Assembly: GCA_044344495.1 (NCBI GenBank) | Contig: JBIJCW010000053.1 | Span: 1-12,336, forward strand | Length of the DNA stretch: 12,336 nucleotides | Reading direction: 5' to 3' | Source: CAZDUS01 sp044344495 | GTDB taxonomy: Bacteria > Verrucomicrobiota > Kiritimatiellia > CAIKKV01 > CAITUY01 | In this document: positions 6,996-12,336 of the stretch, in pieces | Layout: every line of letters starts with the position of its first letter | Numbering within the stretch: position 1 is the stretch's first letter | Notes under the pieces: generated by a model | Database searches by the model: none | Seen by the model: the letters and a program-made list of their open reading frames with translations, nothing else | What the model was told of the DNA's origin: nothing | Made by a program: the position numbers and the translations under genes

Positions 6996-8912
6996 TTACC
7001 TGGTTTTTGAGGGAGTGGCGGGCCGGAGCCAGGTGAAGAAGCTCCATCGCCGCAAGACGGGCTGGGTGGCGGCGGTGGGATTGTAGGGCATTCCAATCTT
7101 AAGCACCTTGTCTTCGCCATTTAGAAAGACCAGTGAGACGGGTTGGCGTGGCGACAGGCGTTCGGTGAGTTTCCCGGCTTCGACGCCAGCCCAGACGTGG
7201 AAGCGGGTATCCGACTGGCCGTCCGTGTTGCCTCCGTCGAACTGGAAGAAGAGCGGGTAGGATGGGTTCAATCCGGCGACGGCGCGCAAGGCGGCGAGGT
7301 CGTATTGCAGAAGGCACTGGTCCGGGGGGAGGGGGTGCGAGTTATTCCTGGCGGGGCGGGGGCAGACGCCATTGTTGGTGACGCCGATATTGGCGATGGA
7401 AGCCGCGCGAAGATCATACCCCGGCACACTACCGTCTTCCTCCAGAATGATCATGCGTTGAAAGCGATTCGCCGTTCCAATTCGGTAGAGGGTAAATCCT
7501 GACACGTGGGCGCTGCGATAGGCGGGGGCTTTGGTGGAGTTCTGCTCAACCAGGGGGGTGGCGCCGGCAACAGGAGTGAGGACAATGTTGGGATGGATCA
7601 GGAGCGCGACCGGTTCGGCGCAATAGAGCAGGCGCGGCGTCAGGGTGTAATCGGCCAACACCGAGAAGTGGTTCCCGAAGGTTGGGACAAAGAGTTCATC
7701 GCGGAGGTGGCGGGCGATGGGGGACAACCGGCGGGCTTCATCGAGGGCGGAGACTCTTTCACGGCTGAGCGGGATCTGGTAGAGGCCGCCATGGGCGGGG
7801 TGGAGTTGGTTCAGGGCGGGCGTGGTGGCCATGGGGGTGACGCTCCCGCCGCGGAGCGTGAGGGGTTCGGTGCCTGGTCTTTCGGGGGAAAGGACGACGG
7901 CCACGACGTACTGGCGGGACTTCGGGTCGTAAAAGAACCGGGTGAAGTCGCCAGGATAGGATTTTCCGCTGATGGGGGTCAGGCCGAGGAAGTCCTCGCA
8001 TGGCACGAGTCGGGCGAGGATGGGCCGCAGGTGAGCCATTTCCGTGAAGGCGGGGGTAATCGGCATCGTTCCGAAGGGGGGATCGGGCAAGGCAAGGACG
8101 ACACCCTTGAAACCCATGGCCATGGCGGTCCATGCCTGCCAGGTGAGTTGGGGTGCCGGCCGATCACGGGTGGAGTTGTAAGCAAGCAGGGCAAGGGGGG
8201 TCATGGTTGCCTTCTGGGCTGCCTCGACGACGCGGTTGCCGTCCCGGATGAAGGCGGCGTAGTCATTGGGTGTTCCCGAAGCATTGGGCTTCAATTGAAG
8301 GGCGCAGGTCAGGACGGCGCTTTCGGGCGAGTGGGCGATGAAGGTTTCGGTGGCGTCGGGGCGGATGCAGGCCAAGGTGGTGATTGTTGCGGCGGTGTTG
8401 GTGAGCTGATATTCCTGGAAGAGGCGGATGGCGTTATCCGAGGCAAGGACGGTGCCGAGGGCCAGGGCGTCAGGTTTGGGTTTCAGGGCTGTCAAGAAGT
8501 GTTGAACTGCCGGCAGGGTTGTGGTGGTCCAGTTTTTTGGGGCAGTGTCATCTGCGGGCAGGCTGGCCCAGGAGGGGGCGAGAGCCACCTTGATGGACTT
8601 TGCCTTGGCTGAGCGGAGGAGCATGGCGGTCGCATTGGGATCGTGCGAATCGCTCTGGACCCAGATGAGAGATACAGCCTGTTCCTGCAGGCGGGTCAGC
8701 GAGGCGCGCAGGGCGGTTTCATCGGACAGTGCCGGGTTGTTCAGGACAATTCCAAAGGGACAGGCATTGGCCCATTCGGCGGCGGTGGAGCGGCGCAAGC
8801 GCTCCTGGGGGGTGGTTGGCGGGGGCGGAGGTTGTCCGTCGGTTAAGTTACGTTTGCAGGAAAACGATGTGGTGGCACAGAGAATAGCGACAAGGACTGC
8901 AACGGTTCTCAT
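6996..8912 (-). CDS. Predicted lipoprotein of unknown function, possible TIM-barrel plus beta-sandwich
   Basis: I do not recognise this 638-residue protein. It begins with a short secretion signal: MRT, then the hydrophobic run VAVLVAIL, then ATTSFSC with a lipobox-like Cys19. It is probably anchored in a membrane facing the periplasm or outside. The lipobox SFSC is not ideal. A run of five prolines (28-32) follows in a linker. The first ~300 mature residues alternate predicted strands and helices (FGIVLNN, VSLIWVQSD, IKVALAPS, PDALALGT, TPLALLAYN). They include LTWQAWTAMAMGFKGVVLAL, which resembles the late-barrel segment of glycosidase-like TIM barrels. No catalytic acids can be assigned. 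The last ~200 residues look beta-rich. The frame is open upstream to 9224, but the signal peptide picks Met at 8912; the extension would overlap the divergent kinase-like gene. No strong ribosome binding site is visible. Being convergent with ruvB and opposed to the leading strand, it is its own transcription unit. Confidence 0.75.
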   Translation of the reverse strand: MRTVAVLVAILCATTSFSCKRNLTDGQPPPPPTTPQERLRRSTAAEWANACPFGIVLNNPALSDETALRASLTRLQEQAVSLIWVQSDSHDPNATAMLLRSAKAKSIKVALAPSWASLPADDTAPKNWTTTTLPAVQHFLTALKPKPDALALGTVLASDNAIRLFQEYQLTNTAATITTLACIRPDATETFIAHSPESAVLTCALQLKPNASGTPNDYAAFIRDGNRVVEAAQKATMTPLALLAYNSTRDRPAPQLTWQAWTAMAMGFKGVVLALPDPPFGTMPITPAFTEMAHLRPILARLVPCEDFLGLTPISGKSYPGDFTRFFYDPKSRQYVVAVVLSPERPGTEPLTLRGGSVTPMATTPALNQLHPAHGGLYQIPLSRERVSALDEARRLSPIARHLRDELFVPTFGNHFSVLADYTLTPRLLYCAEPVALLIHPNIVLTPVAGATPLVEQNSTKAPAYRSAHVSGFTLYRIGTANRFQRMIILEEDGSVPGYDLRAASIANIGVTNNGVCPRPARNNSHPLPPDQCLLQYDLAALRAVAGLNPSYPLFFQFDGGNTDGQSDTRFHVWAGVEAGKLTERLSPRQPVSLVFLNGEDKVLKIGMPYNPTAATQPVLRRWSFFTWLRPATPSKTR

Positions 8913-9053
8913 GGGCGCAAACACTACTCTTTTGGGGTGTTTTGGGCAAATTGTAAGTATTGGCTGTTTATTCTGGATTAAAGTAGCGACGGCTAGTAAA
9001 GTTAGATTGTGGTGCGCGTGACTCAAGCGTGCAGATACATTGAGGGCAATGTC
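8913..9053. promoter_or_regulatory. Divergent intergenic region between lipoprotein and kinase-like genes
   Basis: This 141-base gap must hold the promoters of both flanking genes and is richer in A+T than its surroundings. On the minus strand a good -10 match, TACAAT, is the complement of 8950-8955 and lies 38 bases from the lipoprotein start; no clear -35 is at the right distance. On the + strand TAAAGT at 8997-9002 is a weak -10 candidate. TTTTGGG occurs twice, at 8930-8936 and 8940-8946, exactly one helical turn apart. None of this is more than suggestive. Confidence 0.3.
9042..9046 (+). promoter_or_regulatory. Ribosome binding site deciding the kinase-like start
   Basis: GAGGG lies 7 bases before GTG 9054. 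The longer frame starting at GTG 9009 has no such site. Starting at 9054 also puts the degenerate phospho-acceptor position at residue 57 and the degenerate Lys position at 108, as in typical receiver domains. Confidence 0.55.
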
Positions 9054-10919
9054 GTGTCCGAGTCGATACGTAAGATCATTCTGGTGGCCTCCGCCTCCGC
9101 GGACGAGCGGCAGCATCTTGAATCCGTTTTGCGGCAGGATGGGTGTGAAGTCATTCAGGCAGCGACGGGGGAGGAGGTTGTCCGGTGTTTCCGGGAGCGC
9201 CAACCGGATGTGGTGTTGCTGCATGAGGCGTTGCAGTCACCATCGGGGGTTGACATCTGCCGGGTGTTGAAGGGTGAGCCTGACCGTCTGGTGTCGTTGG
9301 TGGTGATGCGGACACCGGGAGGGCAGGGCAGGGGGGAATCGACGGGTTACCCTTGTGCGGATGATGTTGTGTCCCTGCCCCTGGATCCAGTGGAGGTGAA
9401 GATACGGGTTGGAAAGGCGCTGGAGCGATTGAGGGTGATGCGTTTGTTGCGGGAGGATACGCGGCGGATTCATGAACTTGAGCAGGCGCGTGACGAGTTG
9501 ACCCAGTTGATTGTGCGTGACATGAAGGCGCCGTTGACGGGGTTGGCCGATTTGCTTGAGATGGCGGACCGGGCTTCGGTGGGGCATTTCAAGTCCGAGG
9601 CTTCGCAGTATATCAACGAGGCGCTGGATGCCACGGAGACCCTGGAAGAGATGGTGGCCTTCCTGTTGGATGTGCGGCACATGCTGGCCGGTGAGTTGAA
9701 GTTGAAGCGGCGCCGCTGTGATGTCGCCCAGATGGTGCGCGGGACGGCGGATCTGCTGGGCGAGGCGGCACAAGCGGCCGGCGTTCCTGTTGAAGTTATC
9801 GGCGAGCCGGTTTTTGCTATTTGCGATGAAAGGCTGATGGGGCGGGCTATTCGGCATCTGGTCCGGACGGCGATCCTGATGTGTCCGAAGGGGAATGCGG
9901 TCCGGGTTGAGGTGGGCGGGGATGCGGCCGGTATACGCTTGGTGGTATTGTGTGATGGTGGGGTGGGAGAGGTGGTCCAGGCTTCCGGACTGGCGGACAT
10001 GATGCGGTCAAGCGAAGCGCCGGTGTCTTCCGGGTTGGGACTGGCCTTTTGCCGGCTGGTGATGGGGGCGCACGGCGGGAAATTCGGTGTGGATAGCCAT
10101 CGGGGCGGAGTGTCCTGGTGGTTGACCATTCCTGCGGGTGTGGAGGTCTCCGTGGCATCGCAGGCGGAATGCGAAAGGGATCGCATACCGGAGGATGTGT
10201 CTTTGCAGCGGTCGCGCCGGTATCTTGGAGGCGGGGATGCGGCATCGCTGTCGGTTCCGTCGCGATGCATAGCGTCGCAGACGACGCGATACCAGTTTGC
10301 GGTGGCAGTGGCGATCATGTCGGCCATTCCGTTGCTGGCCTTTGGATATCTACTGACGAATGCGGTATTGGAAGATACGTTCAACATTGAGACTTTGCTG
10401 CTGATGACACCTGCGATTGTGGCGCTGGTGGCCATGGGGATCGTGCTGTTGATCCGGCATACGATGGAAATAGCGCGGTTGCGCCAGTATCTGGAGGTGA
10501 TGGCCAGGGGCGGGGCCCCGAAGGGGCACGGGTGGGCGGCGAGCGCGGATTTCAAGGCGATGGGCAAGGCGTTAAACTCGGTGATGGCGCAGGCTGGTGA
10601 GAAGGTGCGAGTTATCGAGGCGCAATCCAAGGCGTTGCTGCAGTCGGAACAGCAGCGGGTGATGGTTGAGACGGTGGGCGCGGCGTGTCATCATCTGGGG
10701 CAACCGGCGACGGTGCTTGGTGTGTATCTTGACTTGATGAAGAAGAAGGAATCGTCGCCGGAGATGCAGCAGTTGATTGCGGAATGTCAATTGGCGGCAT
10801 CGGATGTGGCGGGGATTCTGCACCGGCTCCAGAGTGTGGCGCACTACCAGACAGAACCTTATCTATTGACCTCGCAATTGGACGTCAAACGTAGCGACGA
10901 GCGGATCCTTAAAATCTAA
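9054..10919 (+). CDS. Degenerate hybrid histidine-kinase-like membrane protein with a terminal CA-less DHp domain
   Basis: The 621 residues, counted from GTG 9054, show an unusual order. Residues 1-120 form a receiver-like domain lacking the acidic pair, the phospho-acceptor (His57 in VVLLHEAL) and the conserved Lys (Leu108 in SLPLDP). Residues ~135-360 form a kinase core: the H-box is IVRDMKAPLTG with Arg155 in place of His, and the N-box HLVRTAI has Thr272 where Asn should be. G1 (DGGVG, 301-305) and G2 (GLGL, 327-330) remain. Two membrane helices follow (413-437, 447-468) with a short loop between them, then a HAMP-like stretch (476-513, DFKAMGKALNSVM). Last comes a second H-box, ACHHLGQPATVL, with an intact His546 in the right HxxxxP context. 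The protein then stops about 75 residues later with no ATPase domain. Both ends should be cytoplasmic. Likely a signalling scaffold or phosphoacceptor. The frame continues upstream to GTG 9009 if that start is used. Confidence 0.85.
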   Translation: MSESIRKIILVASASADERQHLESVLRQDGCEVIQAATGEEVVRCFRERQPDVVLLHEALQSPSGVDICRVLKGEPDRLVSLVVMRTPGGQGRGESTGYPCADDVVSLPLDPVEVKIRVGKALERLRVMRLLREDTRRIHELEQARDELTQLIVRDMKAPLTGLADLLEMADRASVGHFKSEASQYINEALDATETLEEMVAFLLDVRHMLAGELKLKRRRCDVAQMVRGTADLLGEAAQAAGVPVEVIGEPVFAICDERLMGRAIRHLVRTAILMCPKGNAVRVEVGGDAAGIRLVVLCDGGVGEVVQASGLADMMRSSEAPVSSGLGLAFCRLVMGAHGGKFGVDSHRGGVSWWLTIPAGVEVSVASQAECERDRIPEDVSLQRSRRYLGGGDAASLSVPSRCIASQTTRYQFAVAVAIMSAIPLLAFGYLLTNAVLEDTFNIETLLLMTPAIVALVAMGIVLLIRHTMEIARLRQYLEVMARGGAPKGHGWAASADFKAMGKALNSVMAQAGEKVRVIEAQSKALLQSEQQRVMVETVGAACHHLGQPATVLGVYLDLMKKKESSPEMQQLIAECQLAASDVAGILHRLQSVAHYQTEPYLLTSQLDVKRSDERILKI

Positions 10920-10930
10920 ATATCCTATTG

Positions 10931-10943
10931 TGGCATTTTGCCA
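10931..10943. repeat. Short inverted repeat TGGCA-TTT-TGCCA upstream of the HU gene
   Basis: A perfect 5-bp inverted repeat with a 3-base centre lies 12 bases after the kinase-like gene's stop and 49 bases before the HU-family start. It could be a small operator or hairpin. The stem is too short and lacks a T-run, so it is not called a terminator. Confidence 0.3.
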
Positions 10944-10991
10944 TACGGGGTAAGGTCAATGTCGTTGATAAACCGAAGAAGAGGAGAGATC

Positions 10992-11270
10992 ATGAAGAGT
11001 AAGAGTGAAATCGTTGCGGAGTTGGCGGAAACAGCCGGTGTTGAAAAGAAGCAGGCCGGGGTGATGCTGGAGACCCTTGTCGTTATGGCGTGCCGTGAAG
11101 CCTCGGAGGGGTTCACCATTCCGGGACTGGGCAAACTCGTCAAGGTGGAGCGTGCGGCCCGGACGGGGCGAAATCCCGCCACTGGCGAAACCATTCAGAT
11201 TCCTGCGAAGACAGTGCTGAAGTTCAGGATCGCCAAGGCAGCCAAGGATGCGATTTTGACGGTGGGCTAA
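10992..11270 (+). CDS. HU/IHF-family nucleoid DNA-binding protein
   Basis: This 92-residue protein has the HU/IHF fold from end to end. An N-terminal helical dimerisation part (KSEIVAELAETAGVEKKQAG) is followed by the saddle strands FTIPGLGKLVKVERAAR. The DNA-embracing arm contains RNPATGE (60-66), whose Pro62 matches the residue that intercalates and bends DNA in HU and IHF. The C-terminal helix is RIAKAAKDAI. It binds and bends DNA as a dimer in the nucleoid. The IPGLGK core differs from E. coli HU and resembles proteins I associate with Verrucomicrobia-like genomes. The start at 10992 is chosen over upstream Met 10938 because GAGGAG (10981-10986) lies 5 bases before it and the fold begins there. 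Its TAA stop overlaps the stop of the convergent yajD gene by two bases. Confidence 0.93.
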   Translation: MKSKSEIVAELAETAGVEKKQAGVMLETLVVMACREASEGFTIPGLGKLVKVERAARTGRNPATGETIQIPAKTVLKFRIAKAAKDAILTVG

Positions 11271-11623
11271 TTCTTGATTAGTCGATCGAGTTGTTCGAAG
11301 GGGCTGACGATGGGGGAGGGTTTCAGGGTTGAGACGGTTGAGGGGCCGTCCCCCATCGAGCGCAGGCTGTTGGGCGCATGTTCGTCGTCATGACAGTAGA
11401 TGCAGAGCAGTTCCCAGTTGCTGCCGTCCGGGGGATTGTTATCGTGGTTGAAGTCCTTGTGATGGACCGTGAGTTCCCGGAGGCGCTTGCCTTCGAACTC
11501 GCGGCCGCAGCGACTGCAGAGGTGCGGTAGTAGTTTCAGTGCCCGCATCCGGTAGCCGGCCTGGCGGGTTTCGACATCGTGCCTCAACTGGTTATGCAGT
11601 TGGATCTGGCGTTCTGATGGCAT
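11267..11623 (-). CDS. yajD: YajD-type HNH nuclease family protein
   Basis: This 118-residue protein closely follows E. coli YajD, an HNH-family protein of about 115 residues. The central block LRELTVHHKDFNHDNNP.DGSNWELLC is nearly the same in both. Zinc ligands are visible as CSRC (Cys36, Cys39) and CIYC (Cys74, Cys77). The HNH core is His54/His55, Asn69 and His78/His82. HNH proteins cut or nick DNA with one metal ion; YajD itself has no settled role. The C-terminal PFEQLDRLI also matches the family's PF.DL tail. AGGA (complement of 11631-11634) lies 7 bases before the start. It follows the 78-residue gene on the same strand after 123 bases and may be co-transcribed with it. It is a compact housekeeping-type HNH, with no intein or intron around it. 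Confidence 0.88.
   Translation of the reverse strand: MPSERQIQLHNQLRHDVETRQAGYRMRALKLLPHLCSRCGREFEGKRLRELTVHHKDFNHDNNPPDGSNWELLCIYCHDDEHAPNSLRSMGDGPSTVSTLKPSPIVSPFEQLDRLIKN
11308..11358. repeat. 10-bp perfect inverted repeat inside the 3' end of yajD, facing the HU gene
   Basis: CGATGGGGGA at 11308-11317 is the exact reverse complement of TCCCCCATCG at 11349-11358, with a 31-base spacer. It begins 38 bases after the HU stop, inside the poorly conserved tail of the YajD reading frame. In HU mRNA it could fold into a GC-rich stem; there is no T-run after it. A 10-bp match could also arise by chance in this G-rich strand. Confidence 0.4.
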
Positions 11624-11663
11624 AGAGGGTTCCTATGGCGGGGGTTGATCCTGATATCGACTC

Positions 11664-11679
11664 ATACCATGTGTGGTAT
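11664..11679. repeat. Palindrome ATACCA-TGTG-TGGTAT between the 78-residue gene and yajD
   Basis: A perfect 6-bp inverted repeat with a 4-base centre lies 41 bases upstream of the yajD start. The 123-base gap (11624-11746) holds no convincing gene. The palindrome could be a hairpin in the transcript or a protein-binding site. Confidence 0.35.
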
Positions 11680-11746
11680 CTCGCGTCAATATTGCCAAAC
11701 CAGCATAGAAAACGTCCAGCGGGATTGGTGTATCCAGTTCCTCCAG

Positions 11747-11983
11747 TCACGCTTCTTCCCTGGGGCAACGGGCGTGCATATCGAGCAGCCGCAGCAGGCG
11801 GGGCGCCTCCTGGTTCTTCAGCCAGTGTACCCGTGTCACCACTGATTCCTTGCGCAGGGCGCGAAACGGGCAGGCCTTTGAGTTGAACTTGCCTGGGCAA
11901 CTCAATAACAGGGTCACGCATTTGAGTCGCAAATCGATCAGTTCGTTGTCGTCATACACAGAGGATGCCTGTTCAGAAGTCAT
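11747..11983 (-). CDS. Small Cys-containing protein of unknown function (78 residues)
   Basis: I do not recognise this protein. It has a short acidic N-terminus (EQASSVYDDNELIDLR), then KCVTLLLSCPGKF, SKACPFRALRKES, a basic stretch VVTRVHWLKNQEA and a C-terminal helix PRLLRLLDMHARCP. The cysteines are Cys22, Cys29, Cys38 and Cys73, three of them followed by Pro. This could mean metal binding or disulfides, but no known zinc-ribbon spacing fits. There is no signal peptide. The start is set at 11983 because TAAGGAG (complement of 11990-11996) lies 6 bases before it. Two in-frame ATGs upstream (12007, 12010) sit in the loop of a small stem (CGTGG/CCACG, 11999-12016) and have no such site. It is divergent from the WYL regulator and may be controlled by it. 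Strong ribosome binding site and a clean frame support a real gene; the function is open. Confidence 0.65.
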   Translation of the reverse strand: MTSEQASSVYDDNELIDLRLKCVTLLLSCPGKFNSKACPFRALRKESVVTRVHWLKNQEAPRLLRLLDMHARCPREEA

Positions 11984-12033
11984 TGGTTTCTCCTTATCCG
12001 TGGACATCATGCCACGGGGGGTGGTACAGATAA

Positions 12034-12062
12034 TGTCCGTCTGAAATACAATCGCACGGACA
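12034..12062. promoter_or_regulatory. Inverted repeat TGTCCGT-N15-ACGGACA, candidate operator in the divergent promoter region
   Basis: Seven-base arms at 12034-12040 and 12056-12062 are exact reverse complements, with centres 22 bases apart, about two helical turns. That suits a dimeric regulator binding one face of the DNA. A -10-like TACAAT (12047-12052) lies between the arms. The repeat sits in the 122-base gap between the 78-residue gene and the WYL regulator, so autoregulation by the WYL protein is a natural guess. Chance is not excluded. Confidence 0.45.
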
Positions 12063-12105
12063 CAGTTTGACCGTGTGGGTCTGTCATGATGGAGGGATGT
12101 TGGCT

Positions 12106-12336
12106 ATGAACAGAAACAAAACGCAGTTCTCACGGCTGATGGAGTTGGATAACCAGATCCGGCAGGGCAAGTACCCCAACTGCCTCTCTTTTGCGACGGA
12201 GTGGGAGGTCTCCCAGAAGACCATCCAACGCGACATTGACTATCTGCGTGACAGCCTGCGGGCGCCGATCGAGTATGACCGGGAGCGCAAGGGATTCTAT
12301 TACACCGATACGCACTGGTTCCTGCCGTCCATCAGT
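12106..12336 (+). CDS. WYL-type transcriptional regulator, N-terminal part (3' truncated by window)
   Basis: The frame from ATG 12106 stays open to the last base, giving 77 residues. It contains a DeoR/HTH_11-type winged helix: FSRLMELDNQIRQGKYPNC, then a helix-turn-helix SFATEWEVSQKTIQRDIDYL (about 28-47), then the wing RAPIEYDRERKGFYYTD. This is the N-terminal half of YafY/WYL-family regulators, whose C-terminal WYL domain would lie beyond 12336. Such proteins sense a ligand, often a nucleic acid or nucleotide, and control DNA-damage, phage-defence or CRISPR loci. GGAGGG at 12091-12096 lies 9 bases before ATG 12106. An in-frame ATG at 12097 touches the site and is less likely. The neighbouring inverted repeat could be its own operator. 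Naming as WYL rests on the HTH half only. Confidence 0.8.
   Translation, partial: MNRNKTQFSRLMELDNQIRQGKYPNCLSFATEWEVSQKTIQRDIDYLRDSLRAPIEYDRERKGFYYTDTHWFLPSIS

Noticed and set aside
6988..7000. Bidirectional terminator between ruvB and the lipoprotein gene
   Set aside because: Only 5 bases separate the stops and no stem with a T-run is visible on either side.
7506..8612. Long + strand frame of 368 codons
   Set aside because: It lies fully inside the minus-strand lipoprotein gene and its product is a Gly/Glu-rich mixture with no fold-like pattern. The minus frame has a signal peptide and sensible composition.
9009..9053. Upstream GTG start for the kinase-like protein
   Set aside because: No ribosome site before 9009, while GTG 9054 has GAGGG at 7 bases and gives standard receiver-domain numbering. 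It remains possible.
9470..10630. Minus-strand frame of 386 codons
   Set aside because: Shadow of the kinase-like gene; Ser/Thr/Pro/Arg-rich with no motif.
11267..11623. Homing endonuclease or mobile element carrying the HNH gene
   Set aside because: The protein matches the small chromosomal YajD family along its whole length, and no repeats, intron or integrase surround it.
11592..11921. Minus-strand frame of 109 codons spanning the gap between the two minus genes
   Set aside because: It overlaps both the 78-residue gene and the yajD start in another frame, has no ribosome site and shows no conserved-looking segment.

Overview
This window is ordinary, GC-rich bacterial chromosome with ten complete genes and two genes cut by the window edges. 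Several features suggest a member of the PVC group (Verrucomicrobiota/Kiritimatiellota-like). These are the EF-G2-type translation factor, a PflX-like radical SAM protein, an HU-family protein with the FTIPGLGK core, a WYL regulator and a large lipoprotein without a recognisable family. This placement rests on remembered family resemblance and is not certain. G exceeds C on the + strand throughout, even under minus-strand genes, so the + strand is probably the leading strand.

Left part (1-6990, all + strand): the C-terminal half of an MsbA/ABCB-type ABC exporter, then a closely spaced run of an EF-G-like GTPase, a PflX-like radical SAM protein (overlapping it by 4 bases), yebC, ruvC, ruvA and ruvB. 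The gaps from the EF-G-like gene to ruvB are -4, 43, 35, 10 and 45 bases, so one operon or two nested ones is likely. ruvC-ruvA-ruvB encode the Holliday-junction resolvase and the branch-migration motor. yebC is their common neighbour and encodes a TACO1-type translation or regulatory factor.

Middle part (6996-10919): ruvB meets a convergent minus-strand gene for a 638-residue predicted lipoprotein of unknown function, with 5 bases between the stops. That gene is transcribed divergently, across about 140 bp, from an unusual histidine-kinase-like membrane protein. This protein has a degenerate receiver, a kinase core whose H-box His is Arg, two membrane helices, a HAMP-like stretch and a second, intact H-box (HHLGQP) with no ATPase domain after it. 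It is the most unusual object in the window.

Right part (10920-12336): an HU/IHF-family DNA-binding protein converges on a minus-strand pair, a YajD-type HNH nuclease and a 78-residue Cys-containing protein of unknown function. A WYL-type transcription regulator begins divergently at 12106 and runs off the end. The divergent gap carries a 7-bp inverted repeat that could be an operator. WYL regulators often sit at the edge of defence or accessory loci, so what lies beyond 12336 matters.

I saw no rRNA, tRNA, CRISPR array, insertion sequence or convincing intrinsic terminator. No stretch longer than 300 bases lacks a gene.
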